Source: Chlorops oryzae (taxonomy: Eukaryota > Arthropoda > Insecta > Diptera > Chloropidae). From it: a DNA stretch of 64,000 nucleotides. Shown one piece after another: positions 46,862 to 58,074 of the stretch. The stretch is taken from assembly GCA_020466095.1 (NCBI GenBank), contig CM035806.1, positions 385,468 to 449,467 of the forward strand, in the 5' to 3' direction. How positions within the stretch are numbered: the first letter of the stretch is position 1; the number at the start of each line of letters is the position of its first letter. The notes beneath the pieces are model-generated. The model saw only the letters and a program-made list of their open reading frames with translations, had not been told where the DNA came from and did not search any database. The position numbers were made by a program, and so were the translations under genes.

Positions 46862-48149
46862 TTAGGTGTAGTAAAAAGAAATCCATTATTTTTCCAATAG
46901 ATGGCGTTATTTATCTGCATCTCGCGTTGTATAAGTCCGATCGTGTTCCGCTAGGGGGCATTAGAAAGATGACAGTTCCTACTAAAACAGCTTTTTTGAC
47001 ACTTTTTTGATTGATTGATTCAGTTTTGTTTGAGAGCTTGTCAAAGATGGACATCAGCAAAGAGAAAATTCGCTACATTTTACAGTTTTTCTTCGATAAG
47101 GGAGAAAACGCAAGCCAGGCGGCTGAAAATGTGAATAGCGTTTATGGACCTGATACTGTAACAGCCAATCATGCGCAATTTGGGTTTCGTCGATTCCGTT
47201 CCGGTAACTTCGATGTCAAGGATGCACCACGCACTGGAAGGCCAATTGTCGAAAATGTCGATAAAATCACGGAAATTATCGAGTCCGACCGTCATGTTAG
47301 CATTGTTTCGATTGCAAAAGAGCTAAAGATTGCACAAAAAATCGTTTGGAACCATTTGAATAAGGCTGGATACACAAAGAAGCTCGATGTATGGGTGCCA
47401 CACGAGTTAACGCAAAAAAACCTCATAGACCGAATTTCCATCTGCGAATCGCTGCTGAACCGCAACAAAATCGACCCATTTCTGAAGCGGTTGGTGACTG
47501 GTGATGAAAAGTGGGTCACTTACGACAACATCAAGCGAAAACGGTTGTGGTCGAAACACGGTGAACCGGCGGAAACGGTGGCCAAGCCAGGATTGACGGC
47601 CAGGAAGGTTTTGCTGTGTGTTTGGTGGGATTGGCAGGGAATTATCTACTATGAGCTGCTCCCATACGGCAAAACTCTTAACTCGGAACTCTACTGTCAA
47701 CAATTGGACCGTCTGAAGGAAGCAATCGCCCATAAGCGGCCAGCTTTGGCCAATAGGAGAGGAATTGTGTTCCATCAGGAAAACGCCAGGCCACACACAT
47801 CGATAGTGACTCGCCAGAAGCTCCGGGAGTTTGGTTGGGAGGTTCTTCTGCATCCACCTTATAGTCCGGACCTGGCACTAAGTGATTACCATCTGTTCCT
47901 GTCCATGGCGAACAATTTTGCTGGTGAAACATTCGCTTCAAGAGAGGCTTCTGAAATTCGGCTGTCTCAATTTTTTGCTAATAGGAACGAGGGCTTCTAT
48001 GAGAGAGGCATAATGAAATTACCTTTAAAATGGCAACAAGTTATCGAACAAAACGGCGCATATTTGACCTAAATCGGGTCATTCTAACTATCTTAAATAA
48101 AGCCCTCAATTTAATGCAAAAATAATGGATTTCTTTTTACTACACCTAA
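46862..48149 (+). mobile_element. Full-length mariner transposon
   Basis: The inverted ends TTAGGTGTAGTAAAAAGAAA / TTTCTTTTTACTACACCTAA extend about 32 bp and are flanked by TA (46860-46861 and 48150-48151). At 1288 bp it has the standard mariner length, with one transposase frame between the ends. Confidence 0.95.
47047..48072 (+). CDS. Mariner transposase, open frame with altered catalytic residue
   Basis: A 341-aa frame starts at ATGGACATCAGC and has no stops or shifts. The N-terminal half carries two helix-turn-helix regions (ILQFFFDKGENASQAAE; VSIVSIAKELKIAQKIV). The catalytic half has VTGDEKWVTYDN (first Asp). FHQENARPHTS follows, where families have FHQDN, so the second catalytic Asp is Glu. 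YSPDLALSDYHLF (usually LAPSDYHLF) supplies the third Asp with 34 residues between, the D34D spacing of mariners. The WVPHEL linker motif is present. The enzyme would cut and paste its element in the nucleus. The Asp-to-Glu and Pro-to-Leu changes suggest it is inactive despite the open frame. Subfamily not assigned. Confidence 0.93.
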   Translation: MDISKEKIRYILQFFFDKGENASQAAENVNSVYGPDTVTANHAQFGFRRFRSGNFDVKDAPRTGRPIVENVDKITEIIESDRHVSIVSIAKELKIAQKIVWNHLNKAGYTKKLDVWVPHELTQKNLIDRISICESLLNRNKIDPFLKRLVTGDEKWVTYDNIKRKRLWSKHGEPAETVAKPGLTARKVLLCVWWDWQGIIYYELLPYGKTLNSELYCQQLDRLKEAIAHKRPALANRRGIVFHQENARPHTSIVTRQKLREFGWEVLLHPPYSPDLALSDYHLFLSMANNFAGETFASREASEIRLSQFFANRNEGFYERGIMKLPLKWQQVIEQNGAYLT

Positions 48150-48151
48150 TA

Positions 48152-49301
48152 TTTGCAGTGTGGCCTATATACGGCCCCCAAAAAAAAAAATAAAATGGGT
48201 TAAATATTTATTTTTAAATCTAGTCATTTTATGCCAGTTTAGTGAAAAATAAGCGCTGCATTTTCTTTAACCTAGACACCGGGGAATTAAAGGAGGGTTA
48301 AAGAGTCGACCCAGTGCTAGTCTCTTTGGGAAATTCGTACATTAATGACGACCCAAAGATAATGATTAAGCTATACTTAGCTAACGAATGTGTGAGTTCA
48401 GTGCCTTAGTACATTAATAGAAACTCTTAGAAAATCTGATTGTTCACGACTAGCGTAATATAATAAGGCGCAATTTTCATTATAATCCCCCTTGGATTAG
48501 ATCGTTGACACCAAAAGGCTTAGTTGCGGTTATGAAACCGCAAGTCAATTAAATGTAGAAAGGCTAAAGCACTCTTATGTGCTTTGCAGGGGCTTTGTTA
48601 GGTAAAGGCTCAATGATTTTAAGCACAAAAAGCATTAGTGGCAAAAATAAGTGAAGGAAGCTAAAGCTTATATGGAACAATCTTCCCGAATACAGACTAT
48701 CAATGGCTGACGACTTTTTGTCATCTTCCGAACACTGGCATATGCAATATTCCCTGCGGGTGATCGGCTCCAATGCTTAGAGGTGATGCATGTTATGGGT
48801 ATTATGTGTGACCTTTTAGAGAACAAGAAACATCCATTAGCAAGACTCCTTATTTTTCAATTAGATAATTTCTTTTTATCGCTTGGTTTGATTGGCCACC
48901 GTTTCGGCAAACGTTTTGCAGACTCAGCCGAAGAATCAAATGCTTAAAGCTTACCCGATTTAAATTTCATTTTAATAATTTTTATTTTTTTTTTTTTTTG
49001 ATTTGGGAAGCTCATAGATCCAGGGCCGTAGCCGCCAGGCTTAACGTCGCACAGTGGTTAGGCTTCATACATTTCTTGGCAAAAAGTACAAGTAGTGCTC
49101 CTAGAATAATGAAACTTGGCACTGAGCTTTATTTTGATAGAATTACCCAAAATGAATTTTTCATATAAATTTGTTACCTTTCTTCATAATTATTTCAACC
49201 TTTGCACTCAGCTTACTTTGAACAAAGCAAAAATATCTTGAAACTTTCATCAAAATCAGCGTCGCCCCCACACATGGCTGTCGCTTGTTTGCAATCGCTT
49301 A
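48152..49301. other. Intergenic, nothing recognised
   Basis: No gene, RNA or element ends are recognised. Poly-T near 48985. Confidence 0.4.
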
Positions 49302-50375
49302 AGCCTGAATTCCAATAGCGCAGGAGCTGCAGGAAATTTCCTGCTGCAGGAGGGGCAGGAAAAATGCAATTTCCAATAATGCGTGTGCATGAGCATGTCA
49401 GTGCTGCGGTTTTGAATGTGAACTTGACTCAGTACATTTTTAGCTACTCTTGTACTCGTCTTACTTTCTATGAACGGAATGTAATATTCCCATTTACTCA
49501 ACAAATAAATAATAGAAATTATAAATACAGACATCGAAGCTTAAATGAAAACATTATTTAATGCATATTAATTCATTAAGGAAGAAAAGCATACCTCCGT
49601 AGTACCAAGTACCATAAAAAAGTACTCAATAGTTTCTACAACACTGTTATATTCCTTTCTTCAACTGTTATACTCAGCTGTCATGTTGCTCACGCGCAGG
49701 AAATATTCAATTTTTCGAACTTTTGCGTGTGCGTGCGCGTGCAGGAAGTTGATTGGACGTCGTTCCATATGTTTTCAGGTGTTGAACATTTACAGGAATT
49801 CACGTTACGCACCTCCTGCGCTATTGGAAATTCAGCTTTAGCCTGAATTCCAATAGCGCAGGAGCTGCAGGAAATTTCCTGCTGCAGGAGGGGCAGGAAA
49901 AATGCAATTTCCAATAATGCGTGTGCATGAGCATGTCAGTGCTGCGGTTTTGAATGTGAACTTGACTCAGTACATTTTTAGCTACTCTTGTACTCGTCTT
50001 ACTTTCTATGAACGGAATGTAATATTCCCATTTACTCAACAAATAAATAATAGAAATTATAAATATAGACATCGAAGCTTAAATGAAAACATTATTTAAT
50101 GCATATTAATTCATTAAGGAAGAAAAGCATACCTCCGTAGTACCAAGTACCATAAAAAAGTACTCAATAGTTTCTACAACACTGTTATATTCCTTTCTTC
50201 AACTGTTATACTCAGCTGTCATGTTGCTCACGCGCAGGAAATATTCAATTTTTCGAACTTTTGCGTGTGCGTGAGCATGCAGGAAGTTCATTGAACGTGC
50301 TTCCATATGTTTTCATGTGTTGAATGTTTGCAGGAATTCACGTTACGCAGCTCCTGCGCTATTGGAAATTCAGCT
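49302..50375. mobile_element. Head-to-tail pair of TTA-flanked MITEs
   Basis: Copies at 49302-49837 and 49841-50375 are almost identical. Each starts AGCCTGAATTCCAATAGCGC (second copy GCCTGAATTCC) and ends GCGCTATTGGAAATTCAGCT. TTA precedes, separates and follows them (49299-49301, 49838-49840, 50376-50378). The frames they encode are repeated chance frames. Harbinger-like by target. Confidence 0.9.
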
Positions 50376-51057
50376 TTACATTGCAGTGAGCGAACGTAAC
50401 CATGATTTTTTTAAAAGGGCGCATTGTTATTCACAGTCCTTTTGATTTTCGAGCAGAACAAAAATTTCAAAAGAAAAATGGTTGAGTCAACAACATTTTT
50501 GGTTGATTTGAAAGGAAATATTTTTAATTACATTTCTTTTCGGTCGGTATAATTCTCATTTGTTTTATAAAATAAGACATATAAGATATGTATTCATCTT
50601 AGAACTTTTTAAGCATTAGGGATGCTCAAGTGTGATGAAAATATCGATTCTGCGATACCAAAAAAATTTCCGCAGAAATATCGATCCTACGATATTTAGT
50701 CTAAAAAAATCTCGATATATCGATATGGCATGGATAGCCAAAATAAAAAATTGGAATATACAGTTACGCAAATATGTGTAGTAATATGAAGAGCAACTTT
50801 GTTTTCACTATTTTTGATATAGCATCATATTTTTTTTCCAACCGCCGGGTTAAAGTTGGACGGGACGGTGGCTTCCAAAGTGGGGGCGCTTTTTTAGCAA
50901 AGTGCAAAAATACTATGTTATGTTCGTCGACGTAGAGAGGCATAGGTTGTCTTTGCAAATCATATACAGAAGGGCATCTTCTAAAACGTCAGCACGATGC
51001 CCACCGTCTTTAAAAATGTTTTTTCAAATATGTTCGAATCCAAGAACAGTAATTACA

Positions 51058-51315
51058 TTACATACCTTTATAAGACTTTTCACTCTCAAAAATGGCGTCC
51101 AACGTAGGCTGTGCAAACGTCTGTCTTTTTGACGAATTTTTATCTTCATTTGCATCCTTTTTCATATTATGGTGGAGTTCAAGGTGCTTCCACATATTTG
51201 TTGTGTTCCCTGAATGGGACACAACCAAAGAACACAAAGTACATTGCGCTTTTTTTATCAGAAATGATAAAGTAGGTACGACTTTGCTCCTTTGCTTGGC
51301 GCCATGTCGCTTCAC
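51058..51315 (-). pseudogene. BED-type zinc finger fragment of a hAT transposase
   Basis: An 85-aa frame reads KKAQCTLCSLVVSHSGNTTN followed by MWKHLELHHN. The C-x2-C, GNT(S/T)N(L/M) and H-x4-H pattern is that of BED fingers, which bind the ends of hAT transposons. It ends near FAQPTLDAIFESEK and the RNase-H-like catalytic part is missing. Position inside the TSD-flanked hAT remnant supports the assignment. Confidence 0.75.
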
Positions 51316-51410
51316 GCTCGTTTACAGAAATGAAACCGAAATATCGGATTTCAAAGTATCGATACCGCCGATACTACCTCTTCAAAATAACGATACAAAA
51401 AATGTCAAAT

Positions 51411-52349
51411 GAGGCCTTTTACATTAGTCAATAGTTGATCGTCAATTCTCATTTTCAGTACAAAACGATAACATATCGTTATCGAAAAGTTGAGCGTTTT
51501 TTGGTTGCACGTACTCCCTCAATCCGTCTTTGCTCTCTTTCGTTTATCGAACTTATCGATGGCTGGGATCAAATTTCTGACATTTATTTTATTCGTTTTC
51601 GTTGTTCGTGGAGACAGCATCGCATGCTATTATATGTTTTTACTTATTTTTCTTGATCAATATTTTAGGATCTTACATTCTTGTATGTACCGAAAACTAT
51701 AAATTGAAGACTAATTTTTATGTTATAAGATATGAAGAAAAATGTGATGAATATAATTAAAATTTAAGGCGAAACTCCATAAACGATGGCAATGACGGTT
51801 GTTGCGGTATGCGCGGCAAAGATGAAAACATTTGTGCTGCTTCCATTGAATCAATGTATTGAAATGTATTTAAATGGAAGCAGCTACATTTCTATCGCCT
51901 GAAATGTTTCGTCGATTCTGGACTTTCGCCTTTATTCTTTTGACAATATGAAAATCACCTAGATAGTTTACTCCTACAAATCGTTAATAGAATTTATTTT
52001 CAAACAGAACAATTTAACAGCTACTCACTAAAAATTGTCTTTTTCAAAAAGCATTTTTAATTCAAGCATTTTGAAATACTCCTTAGCATCAATAATTAAA
52101 TTCATTAAAACAAAACAGGTAGTGCTGTATTTATGCTTCTGCTATCAACCCTTAATCAGAGATACATATTTTAATTTGCTTGAATTTTATAAAATATCAC
52201 CCCTGTGTTGAAGAGGAAAATGTCATAAAAGGCAAACGAAGTAAGAATTTACGATCAATTCTTTCGAGTAAGTGTAAAAGCGAATGCAACTCCAAAAGGG
52301 AATATCGATAGGAATTGACGATCAACTATTGACTAATGTAAAAGGCCTC
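51411..52349. mobile_element. Non-autonomous element, GAGGCCTTTTACATTAGTCA family, copy 2 (nested)
   Basis: Inverted counterpart of 20301-21207 with the same ends, including TGACTAATGTAAAAGGCCTC on the right. It lies inside the hAT remnant, so it is the younger insertion there. Confidence 0.85.
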
Positions 52350-53857
52350 AATTGGAAGTCAAAATTTCGATAATCGATATATCGTATCGGTATCGTGCAT
52401 CCCTATTAAGCATTGCGAAAGCAGTCACCAAAACGGAGTGACGGTATTTTTTTTTTTTGGAATTGTTTTAAAAAATATCTTGTCATTTCAACTATGGCCG
52501 TGGTTAGTTCAACAATTTAAATTTAAATCCATTTTTGAAAATTATTTCAATTCAACCTGAAATATGGTTGATTCAAAAGGAAAATATTTTATTTTTTCAA
52601 CAAGAAAAATTGTTAAAATTAAAAATATTCCTTGTTGAAGCCGTTTTGTATGTTTTTCCTTTTGATTTAACCAGTTTTCTGGTTGATTTTTTTCTCTGTG
52701 TCAGCGAACGTAACCATGATTTTTTTAAAAGGGCGCATTGTTATTCACAGTCCTTTTGATTTTCGAGCAGAGCAAAAATTTCAAAAGAAAAATGGTTGAG
52801 TCAACAACATTTTTGGTTGATTTGAAAGGAAATATGTTTAATTACATTTCTTTTCGGTCGGTATAATTCTCATTTGTTTTATAAAATAAGACATATAAGA
52901 TATGTATTCATCTTTGAACTTTTTAAGCATTGCGAAAGCAGTCACCAAAACGGAGTGACGGTATTTTTTTTTTTTTGGAATTGTTTTAAAAAATATCTTG
53001 TCATTTCAACTTTGGCCGTGGTTGGTTCAACAATTTAAATTTAAATCCATTTTTGAGAATTATCATTTCAATTCAACCTGAAATATGGTTGATTCAAATG
53101 GAAAATTATTTATTTTTTCAACAAGAAAAATTGTTAAAATTAAAAATATTCCTTGTTGAAGCCGTTTTGTATGTTTTTCCTTTTGATTTAACCAGTTTTC
53201 TGGTTGATTTTTTTCTCTGTGTGAGCGAACGTAACCATGATTTTTTTTAAAAGGGCGCATTGTTATTCACAGTCCTTTTGATTTTCGAGCAGAACAAAAA
53301 TTTCAAAAGAAAAATGGTTGAGTCAACAACATTTTTGGTTGAATTGAAAGGAAATATGTTTAATTACATTTCTTTTCGGTCGGTATAATTCTCATTTGTT
53401 TTATAAAATAAGACATATAAGATATGTATTCATCTTAGAACTTTTTAAGCATTGCGAAAGCAGTCACCAAAACGGAGTGACGAAATCGGACGAAGTCCAT
53501 CCGATGGCTATTTTTTGGGTCATGTTCAGCAGAGTGCTCTATGGCCATTTGCTTTGAACGTAAATTAAATTTTTTTTGACATTTCTTCTTGTATAGGTAT
53601 TTTTTTTTTTGAATTATTTTAAAAAATTTCTTGTCATTTCAACTTTGGCCGTGGTTGGTTCAACAATTTAAATTTAAATCCATTTTTGAGAATTATCATT
53701 TCAATTCAACCTGAAATATGGTTGATTCAAATGGAAAATTATTTATTTTTTCAACAAGAAAAATTGTTAAAATTAAAAATATTCCTTGTTGAAGCCGTTT
53801 TGTATGTTTTTCCTTTTGATTTAACCAGTTTTCTGGTTGATTTTTTTCTCTGTGTAA

Positions 53858-55665
53858 AATTTGAGTTAGATGATCACATCTATAATGAAATACCCTTACC
53901 GGCATTATTATGTCTCGATCCCTAGAATACTTAGGCCTGCACAAGGCTATGGGAGGCACACGAATCTCATTGGAATAAGAAGCTAAATATGAATATAATA
54001 TATCTATCCTTTCTGATACATTTAGACGTAAAAAAGGTACTTTCCCTGATTTGAGTTCCCCTATAGCAGATGCCAAACAACCCTTTAATACGGATAAATA
54101 GAACCCCTGAGGATATTCGTTACACTTGAAAATATCATAAACAACATCTAGGTCACGCAACAAAAGACAACTGCTTGTGCGATATAATACTCGTCGGAGA
54201 TAGTGACAGATCGTATTCCTTTTATCCCTATCAGGTTGGGAGGATTTGAAGTGCACAGTACGTTTTGAAGTTATAGGTTTTATGTATAACCCGGTCTTAA
54301 CACATAACCCCTGAGAATCCTGAGAATCACGGTCATACTGACACCTATGAATTTCTAGATCTAAGAAGTCAATCTGTTGACTATTGGGGAAAAATAATGA
54401 TGACACCTCGTCCTCCCAAGTTAATTCCATATTCAGAACAGCAGATAGGTGCGCCTTAAAAAATGGTATATGTACTATGGGGATATACACCAATATATCG
54501 TCCATGTACTTATACCATATGGCAATCTTTGTCATCTGAAACAGTTGAACAAGGGAATTTTTTAATAAATAATCCACAAATATCGTTGCGATAAAGCCGG
54601 AATCAGGAGCCCCCTGTGGCAAACCCATTGCTTGTCTATATACCTTCCCATTATACGATAAATAAGATGAGGTACTTATTGAATAATGAAACATGACTCT
54701 AAATAAACCAACTGGGATTTGACACCTGTTTTTAAACTCCTCCTTTTTTGACCATTCAGAGAAACACTCGCCACCTTCTCTTTACCTATCCTTGTGTACA
54801 TTTCAGTCAAGTCCAGTTTGATAAACTGATACTGGCTACATATAGGAATAGAATGCAACTCCGTCACAACCGTATCGGTATTTGGCACATTATTTGACAG
54901 AAACTGACCTTTAAATATATGTTTTAGATAATAAACCAGTATTTTTTGGATTGGATATGACAACCAACCACAGGTAGCACATATTGGACGTATTGGGGCA
55001 TCTGGTTTGTGAACCTTCACTGTTCCGTAGAGATAGGGCAATATGGCATATTTTTTGTCCGCCAAGCTATAGTTATATTTCACCATCAACCTTCTAAACT
55101 GCATTATACTGGTATAGCAGACACTATACCTCAATGGATGACGCCTATCCTCAAGTACCCCATCACAAAATGATAGGAAAGATTTCCTTATATGAGCATA
55201 AGATGCATACACGCCCTTATGCCAACCTTCCCCGATTGGATATGAGGAGAGACTTCTACCGGTAGCATCGAATTCTACTAGTACACCCCGACTGACTGAG
55301 TTATTTACCCATACATCCATTTTTTCCCTATACTCACTTACATACATCAACACAGTAACCTTCCCCTTATCGGCTTGAACCACACATACATCTGAATGGG
55401 CAGACAAGAACTCATGGGTTGTCACTACCATTTTTGATATAAGCTGAGAGACTAAGAGACTTAAATTTGACCCCATACACGTACATGAATTATGCTCCTT
55501 TATTTTTTGTGCGAAGGTATGATAGATTTCCGAGAAATAATGGGAACCTGTCCCACCACCTAAACGCTCACACAGATTATACACATCGTGTATAAACCCA
55601 ATATCACCGACCAATGAATTAACATGGGGAGGGAAAAATTTGGGCCCCATACTCAAAATTACCAT
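53858..55665 (-). pseudogene. Penelope-like element reverse transcriptase, frameshifted and truncated
   Basis: Two overlapping frames make one protein: 55665-54676 (N-terminal half) and 54694 down to 53858 (C-terminal half), shifted in the 54676-54694 overlap. Family marks in order are VVQADKGKVTVLM (N-terminal DKG box), AILPYLYGTVKVHKPDAPIR (PLE RT motif), FIKLDLTEMYT (RT motif A region), YRQAMGLPQGAPDSGFIATI (motif B'), IWYKYMDDILVY (catalytic YxDD, motif C) and a SSQPDRDKRNTI box. The RT core is complete apart from the shift. The GIY-YIG endonuclease expected at the C-terminus is absent, and the frame runs into the 520-bp array at 53857. Penelope-like elements copy RNA into DNA by target priming. 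The region 55695-55850, upstream of the start, also occurs at 2129-2277. Confidence 0.85.
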
Positions 55666-55865
55666 AACCTATTGAGAATATGTTGAGAATAAAATCAGGC
55701 CGAAATTCCTGGTCTTAAAAAATTTACAGCTCATAATCGCCGACGCGCCCCAAGCGACCCGACCCTGCTCTTGAGACCTTAAATGCGATTTTCTCGGAAC
55801 ATCATTTCTGGCACTGGCAACATCCTACAGACCAAACTATCAAACCGTATTGCTGTGCAACTTGT

Positions 55866-56011
55866 ACACAGAGAAAAAAATCAACCAGAAAACTGATTAA
55901 ATCAAAAGGAAAAACATACAAAACGGCTTCAACAAGGAATATTTTTAATTTTAACAATTTTTCTTGTTGAAAAAATTAAAAATTTTCCTTTTGAATCAAC
56001 CATATTTCAGG
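55866..56011. repeat. 520-bp array, right arm, first fragment (inverted)
   Basis: Starts CACAGAGAAAAAAATCAACC, the inverse of the end of the left array, and stops at ATTTCAGG where the nested hAT-type element begins. It resumes at 61679. Confidence 0.88.
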
Positions 56012-56238
56012 CAGGGCTGCCAGATGTTTTTTGGCTAAAACCGCCACTTTTTAACAGAAAAATCGTCAAAATCGGCATTGAACTTTAAAAAATCGTCAAA
56101 AAAACGCAGTTAAAAAAATATGTTTTAAAAAGGAAATTTGCCTTTATTGAATTCATTTTTGTACTCAAAACAAGATAAATAACAGAAGTATGCTTTCAGC
56201 GTTTTTAATGTTTGTTTGCAACGATAACTTTAACACTG

Positions 56239-56625
56239 TGTTTTTCCTTGGACAATCCTTCGGTGAAAACGGGTGCTTCTTATGGCTGGATGCTTGGAGA
56301 AGTGGACTGTAAATATAATTTTACTTAGAATTGTTGTGGAACAACAACTCAGAGTAACCGAGAAGAGAAAACCAGAATAAGAAAACAAGCCAATGAAGTA
56401 TTGTCGTAGGAGCGCTTTATTACCTTTTGCTTTGAATGTTGGAGACAAACTGAGGAGCTGCATTTGCAGTGTAGTTAACTTATGACTAGCTTAAACTAAT
56501 AGCTTATTGGAAAGTGAGTTGTACTAGCTTTCTCTGTCTAAACTCCCTGGACCTTTCTCTTTCTTTTTCTCTTAATTTCTCTCCCTGGTTCGATAACAGT
56601 TGACTGTTATCCCTTGACCTAAACA
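56239..56625 (-). repeat. 3' LTR of the BEL/Pao element (full length)
   Basis: Bounded by TG and CA and 387 bp long. An AATAAA on the minus strand at about 56412-56417 lies downstream of a TCAGTT initiator-like word, consistent with the U3-R order. The part 56427-56625 matches the 5' LTR fragment; 56239-56426 has no counterpart there. Confidence 0.85.
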
Positions 56626-56826
56626 TCGCCGCCGGCCTTGCAGGATACTGCAACAAATATGATGAATTTATAACCGCGATATCTCGCAGCGACCAAAAAC
56701 GGCTGGAACGTAAACCGGATTAAAGAGATGAAAGGGAAAGGTCCAAAGATGGATGCTTAATGGAGTGCACCTAAAAAAAAAGGAAGAAAAATAGTAACGG
56801 TTGCATATAAGCTATGTAAATTGAAC

Positions 56827-57044
56827 AACACTATGTGTTTAAATTTACAATATTTATTCTAACACTATGTGTTAGTTTTTTTTATTTTTTATTATTTAAT
56901 TAAACAAATAAAATGTTTTCAACACTATGTGTTTTTAAAAATATAAAAGTTCGGAGTTTTTATGATTAAACAAATTAAATGTTTTCAACACTATGTATTT
57001 TCAAAAATATAAACTTTCGAAGTTTTTTATAAGCACTATGTGCT
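56827..57044. repeat. Five copies of a short palindrome AACAC-TAT-GTGTT
   Basis: Copies at 56827-56839, 56861-56873, 56921-56933, 56987-56999 (one arm base changed) and 57032-57044 (AGCAC-TAT-GTGCT, both arms changed so pairing is kept). Copies 3 and 4 sit in a 66-bp tandem repeat in AT-rich DNA next to the 3' LTR. Confidence 0.85.
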
Positions 57045-57489
57045 CTTGTTGAGTTGTACTTCAAAACTGTTCATTCTTACATTTTAAATTCATATCTTAC
57101 CCTAAGATTGAAAAAATATTTTGCTGCGCTCGGCAGTTTATTTTGTTGAAGCAGCTAGGGTTTTAAGGAGGTTTCGGATATCAGTGCAATGCAGAGAGTA
57201 AGAGCAAAGGCGAGTCGTGGGAAACTGCAATGCAGCAAAATTCCAAGCGGACAGTCACGTTGGTAGGCACGTTATCTCAAAGCATAATACACAGACGGGC
57301 AAATATGTTGGCGGTTACGTTAACTTATATGTATGTGCATTCAATATGTAATTTAATCCAGTTCATTTCATTTTATATCAATATAACTCAGTAATATTTC
57401 TGTTGCGCGATCAATATAATTCAGTAGTATTTGTTGCGCGATGGAGACTGCAGATGCGTGTATGGCGGCTGCGTTTCTTGCGGATGCGT

Positions 57490-58074
57490 TTATTTCGAAG
57501 AATAGACGCCCGAGAGCACCCAGCCGAATACGGTGTTTTGATCAACTGGTTCAGAACCTTGCGCGCCGCGAATACCATCGAGCATGATCTTTGGATAGAT
57601 CTCGTTCCCAAGGATCATGGAGATAGGATCCGCGTGGAAAAACATAGGATCTGCCAGCGTTATATTGCGACACACGCTTGTGCGTACTGAGTCCATGGCA
57701 CGGGAAGGTGATTGGAGGCGGAACTCCTCATGGACATGCAGTATGAGCTCCAGTTTGACATTGGTGTCATGGCGCGCTCGGATAATCACCGAGCATATAG
57801 TTTCGGTACCGAGCGGAACGGTTGGAATGTGCAAGTCACGCACCAATTGAGCGCGAATGCGATTAACTTGGCTACATTGGTCTATCAACGCTCGCGCTAA
57901 GTGCAAATGACTGCCAATTTGAATCCGCACTTGAGCGGTCGGCAAAAGGATTGCCGTTTGTCGATATAAGAAGTCCGCAACGTGGACTTTTCGTACGGAC
58001 GCAGCAGTATTACTACCCAAGCGGGTACTCATGTTCTTGTTAGTTCCTCGACTGTGGATACCCAGTTTCACCAC
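57490..58074 (-). pseudogene. BEL/Pao retrotransposon protease domain fragment
   Basis: An open frame of about 194 codons without an ATG at its 5' edge; an in-frame stop lies just upstream. It reads ILLPTAQVRIQIG, then ARALIDQCSQVNRIRAQLV (active-site region; BEL-type proteases usually have DSG or DQG, here DQC), then ITLADPMFFHADPISMILGN and PVDQNTVFGWVLSG. That is the order and spacing of the Pao-type aspartic protease in BEL/Pao Pol proteins. In a complete element RT, RNase H and integrase would follow; here the frame stops after VYSSK. The Gly-to-Cys change suggests loss of activity. It fixes the class and the minus-strand orientation of the retroelement. Confidence 0.85.

Larger units (their letters stand above)
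50617..52405. mobile_element. hAT element remnant with 8-bp duplication
   Basis: The ends TAGGGATGC / GCATCCCTA are flanked by TTAAGCAT exactly (50609-50616 and 52406-52413), which restores the array sequence CTTTTTAAGCATTGCG. Inside are a BED-finger fragment and a nested non-autonomous element (51411-52349). No hAT catalytic or dimerisation domain remains. Confidence 0.88.
50384..53857. repeat. Tandem array of about 520-bp units, left arm (split by a hAT element)
   Basis: Units begin GAGCGAACGTAACCATGATT and end CTGGTTGATTTTTTTCTCTGTG. Landmark CGGAGTGACG recurs at about 52434, 52951 and 53473. The first unit is interrupted at 50616 by the hAT element and resumes at 52406. The last unit has an extra segment of about 115 bp (53480-53600). 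The same units occur inverted at 55866-56011 and 61679-62577. Confidence 0.88.

Noticed and set aside
49256..50099. Repeated 65-92 codon frames in both MITE copies
   Set aside because: They recur only because the MITE is duplicated. No domain, and the frame direction is not consistent with a transposase.
52434..53857. CRISPR-like or satellite array
   Set aside because: Units are about 520 bp without short spacers, there are only a few copies, and the DNA is eukaryotic. A transposon-related tandem repeat is the better reading.
57403..57850. Plus-strand frames opposite the BEL/Pao protease
   Set aside because: Antisense shadows of a well-supported minus-strand domain.
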